From contig LADM01000032.1 of the NCBI GenBank assembly GCA_000961645.1, forward strand, positions 1 through 54,225: a stretch of DNA of 54,225 bases. The letters are read 5' to 3'. Shown one piece after another: positions 45,436 to 53,833 of the stretch. The DNA is from Gammaproteobacteria bacterium BRH_c0 (GTDB lineage Bacteria > Pseudomonadota > Gammaproteobacteria > Pseudomonadales > Porticoccaceae). Made by a program: the position numbers and the translations under genes. The stretch's first letter is position 1. Each line of letters opens with the position of its first letter. The notes beneath the pieces were generated by a model that was not told the origin of the DNA, ran no database searches, and worked only from the letters and a program-made list of their open reading frames with translations.

Positions 45436-48186
45436 GTGCACAACCCATTGTTTGATATAGCCCCCCTCCGGCACCGCATCAATGCGGGCTGCCTGATTCT
45501 CACCCCCAACCTGCGTCTGGCCCGCAAGATCAGGGAGGCGTGGGATATCGACTGCCAGCAGGACGGACAAGCCACTTGGGCTGCGCCACGGATCATGGCC
45601 CTGGAAAGTTGGCTGCAGGATCTGTGGCTGGAGCTGGTGGATGCCGCCTGGCCCGCCGCCCTGACTGGCACCCCCATCAAACCCTCCCAGGAGTTGTGGT
45701 TGTGGGAGCAGTGTATCGCCACCAGCAGTGATGATCATGTCCCACTCCACCCCCGCAGCTTTGCCGAGCTGGCGCAGCGGGGTTGGCAGCTGGTGCGCCA
45801 GTGGCAGGTGCCCTTGGCGGAGTTGCAGAACAGCCATCACGAGGGTGCCAAAACCCTGCTGCGCTGGGGGCTGGCCTGGGAGCAGCAGCTGGCTGACAGG
45901 CAGTTGGTCAGTGCCGCGCAGCGGTCAGCAATAGTCCTTGATGGATTGCAGCAGGGCGCAGTGGCCACTGTCGACGCAATCTGCCTGGTGGGGTTTCAAT
46001 CCCTCTCACCCCTCTACCAGGCGGTGCTGGACACCGCCTCCAGCGACCTCGAACAGTTCCAGGCGGGCGCTCGCAATTCAGATATCAAACACCACATTGC
46101 AGGGGACATAGACTCGGAAATAGCCAGTGCTGCACGCTGGGCAGCGGCCCAGGCGGCAGCCAACCCGAATGCCCGGATAGGCGTGGTGGTGCCGGATCTG
46201 GCCCAGCTGCGGGCCAAGGTAGAGCGAATTTTCCTGCACCACATCGACCCGTCCTGGTGCTGGCCCGATAGCGCCTACCGGCCCTTGCCCTTCAATATCT
46301 CCGCCACCACGCCCCTGGCAGACGCGCCAGTGGTAAAGGCTGCCCTCGAGCTGTTGCAACTGAACCGGCCGCAGCTGGCAGCGCAGGATATTTGCCAGCT
46401 ACTGAACAATCCTTTCTGGGGACGAGCGCAAGCGGAAGGCCCACTGCGCAGCCGGGCTGTTGTGGCGGTGCTTGATTACAGCCAGCCAACTCTGTCTACC
46501 GGACTGCTGCGCAGATTGATTAGTGAGATGGAGTCCCTTTTATCTACTGATGGGAATAGCAAAAGCAGCAGCAAGCCCGCGAGCCTCGCCATGCGCCTCA
46601 CCCAGCTGGCGGATTCACTGCGCCGCCAGCCTGGCAAACTGCCGTTCCGGCGCTGGCGGGAAGTTTTCGAGGCGCAGCTGAACAGCCTCGGCTGGCCGGG
46701 GGAGCGTCCCCTCAACAGTCTGGAATACCAGCAGTGGGAGCACTGGCAGGACCTGCTCGACGAATTTGAACAGCTCGACCGGGTGGCGGATGGCGTGGCT
46801 TCGGATTCAGCCCTGCAACAGTTGCAGCGTCTGGCCGCCAACAGCGGTTTCCAGGCCCAGACCCCGGATGCCCAGATACAGATTCTCGGCACTCTCGAAG
46901 CGGCTGGGCTGCACTTTTCCCACCTGTGGGTGATGCAGATGGACGACCGTCACTGGCCAACCGCCACCGAACCGCACCCCCTGTTGCCAGTCGCCATGCA
47001 GCGGGCGCTGTCGATGCCCAGAGCCTCTCCGCAACGGGAGCTGATACTGAGCAATTCACTGTTTACCCTGTTTTGCGCCAGCGCCGACGACGTGGTATTC
47101 AGCCATGCCAGCCAGGAGGGCGATGTGCATTTCCAGCCCGCTGCGCTGCTGGCTGGTTTACCCGTCTTCACAGCCCCGCCGGAAAACGCCATCCACCCCT
47201 GGATGACAAGTATTGGCGCGGCCCGCCAACTGGAAATCATCGAGGATAGCACTGGCCCTGCCTTGCAACCCCTCACTGCTCCCTTGCGCGGCGCAGCCGG
47301 CTTTATCGCCGCCCAGGCCAACTGCCCGTTCAATGCCTTCGCCACTTACCGGCTGGGGGCAGAACCCCTGCAAACACCCTCGATGGGGCTGAGCCATATG
47401 GACCGTGGCAATCTGCTGCACTACAGCCTGGAGGCATTCTGGCGCGAGCTGACTGGCCTGGATGCCCTCGGCGCACTCACTGAGGCAGAACGTGAACAAC
47501 GGCTAACCAGCGCCATAGAGAGCGCATTTGTACGCTTCCTGCGCCATTCCCCGCTGTCGGCTGTGGAGCTGGGGGAGCGCTACCTGTACATCGAACAGCA
47601 ACGCATCCGCCACCTGCTGCTGGAATGGCTCAACTCTGAGCTGGCGCGCGCCAGTTTCACTGTCGAAGCCCTCGAGCGCGCCTGTGAACTGGATCTGGGG
47701 GGTTTTCTGCTGCGGGTGCGTATCGACCGCCTCGACCGCCTTGCGGATGGCTCGCAGGTCATTATCGACTACAAGACCAGCACCCCGGCTATCGGCTCCC
47801 TGGCTGGCGAGCGGCTAACGGAGCCACAATTGGCCCTCTACGCCCTGGCGACGGGTGAACCCCTTGCCGCTGTCGGCTATGGCCTGGTCAATGCCCGAAT
47901 TGTGGGCTTTGAGGGGATTGCCACTGATGGCCAGATGATTCCCGGCGCCAAACCCCTGACCAGAATCGGCCTGGACGGGGATTGGAAATCAGCTTTAGAT
48001 AAATGGCGCAACCAATTGATTGAAATAAAGAATGAAATCCTCGAAGGCCAGGCAGCAGTGGTTTTTTACAGCAAAAGTGCGCAACTCTACGGCGCCGCGC
48101 TGGAGCCCCTGAACCGCTGGCCCGAGCAGGAACGCATCGCCCGGCTCAAGGCCGGGGAGCAGGCCGCCACAGGGGGCAAGCCATGA
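45436..48186 (+). CDS. AddB-like PD-(D/E)XK repair nuclease, Fe-S cysteines lost
   Basis: 916 residues from GTG 45436 with an AGGAAG ribosome-binding site. It resembles the 'probable DNA repair protein' AddB-like family: a helicase-like N-terminal half without a functional Walker A ('CLILTPNLRLARKIREAW') and a C-terminal nuclease with 'RIDRLDRLADGSQVIIDYKTS' (Asp778, Lys780; quoted pieces 'RIDRLDRL' and 'VIIDYKTS'). AddB nucleases hold a [4Fe-4S] cluster with one Cys before the domain and three at the C-terminus. Here Cys630 ('NCPFNAF') remains, but the C-terminal 'C-x2-C-x5-C' region reads 'AQLYGAALEPLNRW' with no cysteine. Coupled by a four-base overlap to the helicase-nuclease gene that follows. 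Confidence 0.85.
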   Translation: MHNPLFDIAPLRHRINAGCLILTPNLRLARKIREAWDIDCQQDGQATWAAPRIMALESWLQDLWLELVDAAWPAALTGTPIKPSQELWLWEQCIATSSDDHVPLHPRSFAELAQRGWQLVRQWQVPLAELQNSHHEGAKTLLRWGLAWEQQLADRQLVSAAQRSAIVLDGLQQGAVATVDAICLVGFQSLSPLYQAVLDTASSDLEQFQAGARNSDIKHHIAGDIDSEIASAARWAAAQAAANPNARIGVVVPDLAQLRAKVERIFLHHIDPSWCWPDSAYRPLPFNISATTPLADAPVVKAALELLQLNRPQLAAQDICQLLNNPFWGRAQAEGPLRSRAVVAVLDYSQPTLSTGLLRRLISEMESLLSTDGNSKSSSKPASLAMRLTQLADSLRRQPGKLPFRRWREVFEAQLNSLGWPGERPLNSLEYQQWEHWQDLLDEFEQLDRVADGVASDSALQQLQRLAANSGFQAQTPDAQIQILGTLEAAGLHFSHLWVMQMDDRHWPTATEPHPLLPVAMQRALSMPRASPQRELILSNSLFTLFCASADDVVFSHASQEGDVHFQPAALLAGLPVFTAPPENAIHPWMTSIGAARQLEIIEDSTGPALQPLTAPLRGAAGFIAAQANCPFNAFATYRLGAEPLQTPSMGLSHMDRGNLLHYSLEAFWRELTGLDALGALTEAEREQRLTSAIESAFVRFLRHSPLSAVELGERYLYIEQQRIRHLLLEWLNSELARASFTVEALERACELDLGGFLLRVRIDRLDRLADGSQVIIDYKTSTPAIGSLAGERLTEPQLALYALATGEPLAAVGYGLVNARIVGFEGIATDGQMIPGAKPLTRIGLDGDWKSALDKWRNQLIEIKNEILEGQAAVVFYSKSAQLYGAALEPLNRWPEQERIARLKAGEQAATGGKP

Positions 48187-51100
48187 GCAAGCCCAATCAC
48201 ACCGCCAGTGATCATGATCACGCTATTGATAATCACGTAATTGATAATCACGCAATTGATGATCAGAGCATTCGCGATCAGGCGCTGGATATCCAGCAGT
48301 CCTTTGCCGTGAGCGCCCCGGCCGGCTCCGGCAAAACCGGTCTGCTGATCCGCCGCACCCTGCGCCTGCTGGCGGATTGCGAACAGCCCGAGCAGGTGCT
48401 CGCAATCACCTTTACCCGCAAGGCGGCGGCAGAGATGCACGAGCGTATTGTCAACGCCCTGCGCCGGGGAATGGACCCCACCCCGCCTGAAAGTGACTAC
48501 GAAAGAGCCATCTGGGAGGACGCCCGCCAGGTACTGGCTCGCGATGAGGAGCACCAGTGGCAGTTGATTGCCAGCCCCTCGCGCCTGCGCATCATGACCA
48601 TCGACAGCCTGTGCCGCAGCCTGGCGCGGCAACTGGCGGTGGAAACCGAGCTTGGCGAGCTGCCCGAACCCGCCGACCAGCCCCAGGTCTATTACCGCGA
48701 AGCGGTGCGCAATCTCTTTGCGGAACTGGACAAGCCCGGCCCGGTGGCGGACAGCCTCGCCCTGCTACTCGCCCACCTGGACAACAACCTGCCCAGCCTT
48801 GAAGGCCTGCTGGAATCCCTGCTGGCCCAGCGCGAGCAGTGGTTGCAACCCATTCTCAGCAGTCGCGGTGCGCGGGCAGCGCTGGAAGATGCCCTGCAAC
48901 AAACCGTGCAGGAATGTCTGCAGGCCACCCGCAGCCAACTGCTGACAGTCGCCGGAGAAATCGGCGAGCTGTGCGACTATGCCGCCGCCAATCTCCACCA
49001 TCTCCATCTTGAACATCCCCTGGGCCAATGCCTGGGTATGGCGGGGCTGCCGGCCACCAACCCTGACCCCGCCAATCTGGCGCACTGGCAGGCGGTCACG
49101 GATCTGTTCCTCACCCAGGCTGGTGGCTGGCGCGCCAAGGTCGACAAACGAGTTGGCTTCCCTACTAAAAAGGACTCCCTGTTTCCCGATCTGGCGGAGC
49201 GACGCAAGGACCAGCTGCAAGCGGTGATTGACTGGTGCAAGTCCCAGCCGGGCCTGCTCGAACAACTGGAGGATCTGCGCAACCTGCCTGCGCCCCTTTA
49301 CAGCGACAATCAGTGGCAATTGCTCGAAGCCCTTACCGTGCTGCTGCCCCGCCTGGTCGGCGAGCTTTCCCTGCTGTTCCAGGAGCGCCGCAGCTGCGAC
49401 TTTACCGAAATTACCCTGGCCGCCCTCAACGCTCTGGGTGAAGAGGATGATCCCACCGAGCTGTCCCTGAAACTGGATTACCAGATCCGCCATATCCTGG
49501 TGGACGAATTCCAGGACACCTCGTCACTGCAGTTCAACCTGTTCAAAAAACTCATCAATGGCTGGCAAGCAGGGGATGGCCGCACCCTCTTTATCGTCGG
49601 CGACGGCATGCAGTCCCTGTACGGCTTTCGCAACGCAAATGTCGGCCTGTTTCTTGAAGCGCGGGCCGCACCAGTCAACAATATTGAGTTGATACCCCTT
49701 GATCTGGCTATGAACTTTCGCTCTGACCCAAAAGTGGTAGAGTGGGTCAACCAGAGTTTCCGCCATGTGTTTCCCCAGCGCCAGGACGTTACCCGGGGCG
49801 CCGTGCCCTACTCCCCGGCACTGGCGGCGAAGGACAGCGCTGAGGGCTGTGCCATTACTCTCGACATTTTTGAGCAGCCAGCGGACCCCGCCGACGAAGC
49901 GCTGGTAGTGGTAGAACATGTCCAGCGGGCGCTCGCGCTCAACCCGCAGGGCTCGATTGCCATCCTCACCCGCGCCCGCAGCCATTTGCAGCACATTCTC
50001 GGCGCACTTTACCAGGCCGGCATCCCTTGGGAGGCGACCGATATCGACCCCCTGGCCAGCCGCATGCCGGTGATAGACCTGCTGTCCCTGACCCGTGCGC
50101 TGCTCAATCCCGCCGACCGCATCGCCTGGCTGTCGGTGCTGCGGGCGCCCTGGTGCGGGCTTGATCTGAAGGATTTGCACAGTCTCGTCAACGCAGGCAG
50201 GAGCATTGAAGACACAGGGGATACCAACTTTCCCTGGCTGCCTGGCCAGGTCTTTTCCCCCACCGTCGCCGCAACCCTTTCACCCCAGGGACAGGCCGCA
50301 CTGGAGCGCACCGCCGGTGTGCTGAAAGCCGCCTGGGATAACCGCCTGCGCAAACCCCTGCGTCTCTGGGTCGAAGGGGCATGGCTGGCTTTGGGTGGCC
50401 CGGCCACCCTGATCAGCAGCAATGAGATGGCCTGGTGCCAGCAGTTTTTTGACCTGCTGGAGAGTCACGCCCAGGGTGCTTCACTTGCCGACGCGGAAGC
50501 CTTCGAAAATGCGGTGGGCAAACTCTACGCGGCGCCGGATCACTCACACCCCAACCCCGTGCAGGTGATGACCATCCACAAATCCAAGGGCCTTGAATTC
50601 GACACGGTGCTGATACCGGGACTGCACCGCGGCGGCGGCAAAAACGATAGCACCCTGCTCTACTGGCGAGAGCGCATAAACGAGCAGGGTGAGAGCCAGC
50701 TGCTGATTGCCCCGCCTCTGTCACCCAGAGAGCAGGCGTCAACCAGGGAACAGGCGGGTAAAAGCGCCAGCCAGCTGGTGCGCCACCTCAAGCAGGAAAA
50801 GACCCTCAAATCCCGCCTCGAAGACGCCCGGGTGCTGTATGTGGGTTGCACCCGCGCCATCCGGCGCCTCCATCTGCTGTTTACCCAACCAGCCAAATCA
50901 CCTGCCGCAGGCAGCTTGCTGGCGAGTCTGTGGCCCGCTTTTGCCGAGGGTTTTGGCAATACCGGTGCGACTGTTTTCCAGCACCCGGCAAATGCGGCCA
51001 GCAGCCCAGGCGACGATGAAAGTGATGACGCCAGCGACGACGATATCGCACCCAATGGCGCACTCAACGAGCTGATGCGACTGGTCCCAACCTGGCAAAA

Positions 51101-51719
51101 CCCCTTTCTGTCACAACGCAGCGACAGTATCGGACATACCGCCCACACCCCTGAAATCAAGAGGGACAGCAACAATCACGAGGCGCGCCACACCGGTACC
51201 ATATTGCACCGTACCCTGAGACGCATGGTGCTGGAAGGGGTCGACACCTGGAACCCCGAGCGCATTGCCCGGCAAGTGCCCGCCTGGGAATTGCAGCTGC
51301 GCGCGCTGGGTTTGGTCGAGACAGGCGCGGCCGTTGCCATGCTCCGCCACGCTGTCAGTTCGGTGCTCAACGATCCCACCGGGCGCTGGCTGCTGGACCA
51401 CCGCCATGCCCACAGCGCCTGTGAACTGGCACTCGGCCACAGCGCCAGTTCAGGTGATATCAGGGATGCCCTGCCGCAAACGTCAATTATCGACCGCTGC
51501 TTTGAGGATAAGGGCGTGCTGTGGATCATCGACTACAAAACCGCGCAGCCGCTACCCGGGGAATCCCTCGATGCGTTTACCGCCCGGCAACAAGCCGAAT
51601 ACCGGGAGCAGCTGGAGCGCTACAAAGCCATCATGGCCAACCGCCACAATGGCGAAATCCGTACGGCCCTGTACTTCCCGCTTATCCCCCATTTTGCTCC
51701 GCTGCTGAACCAGAGCTAA
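48183..51719 (+). CDS. AddA-like UvrD-family helicase/nuclease
   Basis: 1178 residues. Walker A 'APAGSGKTGLL' (Lys51), 'ITFTRKAAAEM', Walker B 'ILVDEFQDTSSLQ', 'HKSKGLEFDTVLIPGL' and 'LYVGCTRA' define an SF1A helicase. A C-terminal RecB-type nuclease has 'DRCFEDKGVLWIIDYKT' (Asp1117, Lys1119) and 'QAEYREQLERYK'. With the upstream gene it forms an AddAB-like end-processing pair for double-strand break repair. The first 40 residues are unusual: they are encoded by five 15-base repeats (48216-48290) giving a pentapeptide ladder ahead of the conserved domain. The four-base ATGA overlap fixes this start; a later start would be needed if the ladder is not translated. Confidence 0.9.
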   Translation: MSKPNHTASDHDHAIDNHVIDNHAIDDQSIRDQALDIQQSFAVSAPAGSGKTGLLIRRTLRLLADCEQPEQVLAITFTRKAAAEMHERIVNALRRGMDPTPPESDYERAIWEDARQVLARDEEHQWQLIASPSRLRIMTIDSLCRSLARQLAVETELGELPEPADQPQVYYREAVRNLFAELDKPGPVADSLALLLAHLDNNLPSLEGLLESLLAQREQWLQPILSSRGARAALEDALQQTVQECLQATRSQLLTVAGEIGELCDYAAANLHHLHLEHPLGQCLGMAGLPATNPDPANLAHWQAVTDLFLTQAGGWRAKVDKRVGFPTKKDSLFPDLAERRKDQLQAVIDWCKSQPGLLEQLEDLRNLPAPLYSDNQWQLLEALTVLLPRLVGELSLLFQERRSCDFTEITLAALNALGEEDDPTELSLKLDYQIRHILVDEFQDTSSLQFNLFKKLINGWQAGDGRTLFIVGDGMQSLYGFRNANVGLFLEARAAPVNNIELIPLDLAMNFRSDPKVVEWVNQSFRHVFPQRQDVTRGAVPYSPALAAKDSAEGCAITLDIFEQPADPADEALVVVEHVQRALALNPQGSIAILTRARSHLQHILGALYQAGIPWEATDIDPLASRMPVIDLLSLTRALLNPADRIAWLSVLRAPWCGLDLKDLHSLVNAGRSIEDTGDTNFPWLPGQVFSPTVAATLSPQGQAALERTAGVLKAAWDNRLRKPLRLWVEGAWLALGGPATLISSNEMAWCQQFFDLLESHAQGASLADAEAFENAVGKLYAAPDHSHPNPVQVMTIHKSKGLEFDTVLIPGLHRGGGKNDSTLLYWRERINEQGESQLLIAPPLSPREQASTREQAGKSASQLVRHLKQEKTLKSRLEDARVLYVGCTRAIRRLHLLFTQPAKSPAAGSLLASLWPAFAEGFGNTGATVFQHPANAASSPGDDESDDASDDDIAPNGALNELMRLVPTWQNPFLSQRSDSIGHTAHTPEIKRDSNNHEARHTGTILHRTLRRMVLEGVDTWNPERIARQVPAWELQLRALGLVETGAAVAMLRHAVSSVLNDPTGRWLLDHRHAHSACELALGHSASSGDIRDALPQTSIIDRCFEDKGVLWIIDYKTAQPLPGESLDAFTARQQAEYREQLERYKAIMANRHNGEIRTALYFPLIPHFAPLLNQS
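48216..48290 (+). repeat. In-frame 15-bp minisatellite, five units
   Basis: Units begin at 48216, 48231, 48246, 48261 and 48276. The second and third differ at one base (AATCACGTAATTGAT, AATCACGCAATTGAT); the others are diverged. They encode DHAID-NHVID-NHAID-DQSIR-DQALD at the N-terminus of the AddA-like protein. The first three units are A/T-rich against the GC-rich surroundings. Confidence 0.85.
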
Positions 51720-51725
51720 CTGCTG

Positions 51726-51767
51726 GCCATTGATTGCGTCAATGGCTGGCATAGGGGGAATTTCCCC
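51726..51767 (+). terminator. Hairpin and palindrome after the AddA-like gene
   Basis: GCCATTGA/TCAATGGC (51726-51733, 51739-51746) with a five-base loop starts seven bases past the stop. It is followed by the near-palindrome GGGGAATTTCCCC (51755-51767) and then ATTTTG. It is probably a weak terminator; the second element could belong to the aroG promoter region. Confidence 0.45.
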
Positions 51768-51911
51768 ATTTTGTCATGGCGATACAGTAGAATGGCCGCC
51801 TTATCGGTGCAGGCTGGCGATTTTCAGGCTGGTGAGTTTCAGGAAAGTGCTGTAACAGCGACTGGCCCTACACTCTGGAAAGCTACAACGTATTGGCTAC
51901 AGGAACAGATC

Positions 51912-52985
51912 ATGATTCAACGTTTGCTGGAAAACCTTAATATCGAATCACAGGAAACCCTCATCACGCCACAGGCGTTGAAAGAGGCGATTCCGATGAC
52001 CGACAAGGCGGCGGAAACCGTGGCAAAAGGCCGCGAAGCCGTGCAGAACATCCTCGATGGCAAGGATCACCGCATCTTTGTGGTGGTGGGCCCCTGCTCC
52101 ATCCACGATCTGAAAGCCGCCAAAGATTACGCTCAGCGCCTGAAAGTACTGGCTGACGAAGTCAGCGATAGCATCCTGGTAGTGATGCGGGTTTACTTTG
52201 AAAAACCCCGCACTACCACCGGTTGGAAGGGCCTGATCAACGACCCCTACATGAACGACTCCTTCAAGATTCAGGAGGGTTTACATATCGGTCGCCAGTT
52301 GTTGATGGATATCAGTGAGCTGGGGCTGCCCACCTCCACGGAGGCCCTCGATCCGATCTCTCCGCAGTACCTGCAGGACCTGATCGCCTGGTCCGCCATT
52401 GGCGCCCGTACCACCGAATCGCAAACCCACCGGGAAATGGCCAGCGGTCTGTCGTCAGCCGTGGGCTTCAAGAACGGTACCGATGGCGGCCTCACGGTCG
52501 CCATCAACGCCCTGCAATCGGTGACCAACCCCCACCGATTCCTCGGCATCAACTCCGAGGGCCGGGTGTCGATCATCACCACCCGCGGCAACCCCTACTC
52601 CCACATTGTCCTGCGAGGTGGCGACGGCAAGCCCAATTACGATTCGGTGAGTGTCGCCCTCTGTGAACAGGAGCTGAAAAAGGCTGGCATCAAACCCCGC
52701 ATCATGGTGGATTGCAGCCACGCCAACTCCAACAAGAATCACGAGTTGCAGCCGCTGGTGCTGGAAAACATCGGCAACCAGATTGCCGAGGGCAACAAGT
52801 CCATCTGCGGCGCCATGATTGAAAGCAATATCAACGCTGGCAACCAGAAGATTCCTGCCAATCTCGACGATCTGAAGTACGGTGTGTCAGTGACGGATGC
52901 CTGCATCGACTGGGCGACCACAGAATCAGCCCTGCGCGCACTGCGGGACAAGATCAGGGATGTACTGCCCGGCAGAAACAGCTGA
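51912..52985 (+). CDS. aroG: 3-deoxy-7-phosphoheptulonate synthase (class I DAHP synthase)
   Basis: Condenses PEP and erythrose 4-phosphate, the entry to aromatic amino acids. 357 residues from ATG 51912 with an AGGA ribosome-binding site; the open frame upstream has no family similarity. Motifs: 'VVGPCSIHD', 'MRVYFEKPRTTTGWKGLINDP', 'GARTTESQTHREMASGLS', 'DCSHANSN'. Class I enzymes occur as isozymes inhibited by Phe, Tyr or Trp; I cannot tell which this is, so aroG is used loosely. A strong terminator follows. Confidence 0.92.
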   Translation: MIQRLLENLNIESQETLITPQALKEAIPMTDKAAETVAKGREAVQNILDGKDHRIFVVVGPCSIHDLKAAKDYAQRLKVLADEVSDSILVVMRVYFEKPRTTTGWKGLINDPYMNDSFKIQEGLHIGRQLLMDISELGLPTSTEALDPISPQYLQDLIAWSAIGARTTESQTHREMASGLSSAVGFKNGTDGGLTVAINALQSVTNPHRFLGINSEGRVSIITTRGNPYSHIVLRGGDGKPNYDSVSVALCEQELKKAGIKPRIMVDCSHANSNKNHELQPLVLENIGNQIAEGNKSICGAMIESNINAGNQKIPANLDDLKYGVSVTDACIDWATTESALRALRDKIRDVLPGRNS

Positions 52986-53003
52986 TATCTACTGTTTCAC
53001 AGG

Positions 53004-53037
53004 CATTAAAAAGCCCACATTTGTGGGCTTTTTAATG
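53004..53037. terminator. Bidirectional intrinsic terminator, aroG/nfuA
   Basis: A perfect 16-bp inverted repeat, CATTAAAAAGCCCACA / TGTGGGCTTTTTAATG (53004-53019, 53022-53037), has A- and T-runs on both sides, so it works in both directions for the converging genes. Confidence 0.93.
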
Positions 53038-53053
53038 CGGGCTAAAAGAGGTT

Positions 53054-53653
53054 TTACATATAGGCATTAGTGGTGTCGGAGTGGTCGGTCACATCGCGCA
53101 CGGCCTTGAGTTCAGGAATCTTTTCCATCAACGACTTCTCCACACCTTCCTTCAGGGTCAGATCGACCATACCGCAGCCCTGACAACCGCCGCCAAATTG
53201 CAGGATGGCAACACCGTCATTGACCTCCACCAGCGAGACATTGCCACCGTGGGCGGCGAGACCAGGATTCACCTCGGTGTGGAGAACGTAGTTGATCTTG
53301 TCTTCCACCGGGCTGTCATCGCTGACCTTGGGCAGGCGCGAATTGGGGGCGCGGATGGTGAGCTGGCCGCCAAAACGGTTGTCGGCGTAATCCACCTTGG
53401 CGTCCTCAAGAAAGGGCAGGCTGCGTTTTTCGAGATGAGCCTTGAAGCCATTCAGCTCAAGAATTTCATCTTCTTCCTTTTCGTCGCCGGGGCGACAGTA
53501 GGAAATACAGGTCTCGGCCTTGGAGGTGCCGGGGTCGGAGACAAAGATACGGATGCCGATGCCTTCACAGTCCTGCTTGGCCAGAAGTTCGCCAAGATAC
53601 TGCTGGGCGCTCTCGGTAATTTCGATATTGCAAATCAGCTGTTGCTCGGACAT
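53054..53653 (-). CDS. nfuA: Fe-S biogenesis carrier protein NfuA
   Basis: 199 residues: an N-terminal degenerate A-type carrier domain (1-~105) and a C-terminal Nfu domain with the cluster-binding Cys157-x2-Cys160 in 'GGGCQGCGM'. NfuA delivers [4Fe-4S] clusters to client enzymes, especially under stress; LeuC in this window is a plausible client. The start codon lies five bases from an almost perfect IscR type 1 site (53659-53683) that overlaps its promoter, so expression should be repressed by cluster-loaded IscR. Confidence 0.95.
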   Translation of the reverse strand: MSEQQLICNIEITESAQQYLGELLAKQDCEGIGIRIFVSDPGTSKAETCISYCRPGDEKEEDEILELNGFKAHLEKRSLPFLEDAKVDYADNRFGGQLTIRAPNSRLPKVSDDSPVEDKINYVLHTEVNPGLAAHGGNVSLVEVNDGVAILQFGGGCQGCGMVDLTLKEGVEKSLMEKIPELKAVRDVTDHSDTTNAYM

Positions 53654-53658
53654 ATGTT

Positions 53659-53683
53659 ATACCTGACTAATTTAGTCGTGTAT
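53659..53683. promoter_or_regulatory. IscR type 1 binding site upstream of nfuA
   Basis: The 25-base element, ATACCTGACTAA at its left and TTTAGTCGTGTAT at its right, fits the published type 1 IscR consensus (ATASYYGACTRWWWYAGTCRRSTAT) at all but one position. It covers the predicted -10 edge and start of transcription of nfuA, as expected for repression. In E. coli nfuA is a member of the IscR regulon. Confidence 0.88.
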
Positions 53684-53710
53684 TCTAGCAGCTAGCCGCC
53701 AACCCCTCAA
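53682..53710 (-). promoter_or_regulatory. Predicted sigma-70 promoter of nfuA
   Basis: On the minus strand TTGAGG (53705-53710) and TAGAAT (53682-53687) are separated by 17 bases. Transcription would start near 53675, inside the IscR site. Confidence 0.65.
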
Positions 53711-53833
53711 TACACTGTCACAGAATAGCGTCGTCGCGAACAGATAAAAGCGCTGCCAGCAAGGTACAGCGGCGTCTGCTAGAATATGCCCCTTTTTGAC
53801 GCAAACACCTCACCAACCTGCAAGGCAAAACCA

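Noticed and set aside
48216..48290. Short regular repeats as a possible CRISPR array
   Set aside because: 15-base units with no spacers, in frame within a coding sequence, and no cas genes.
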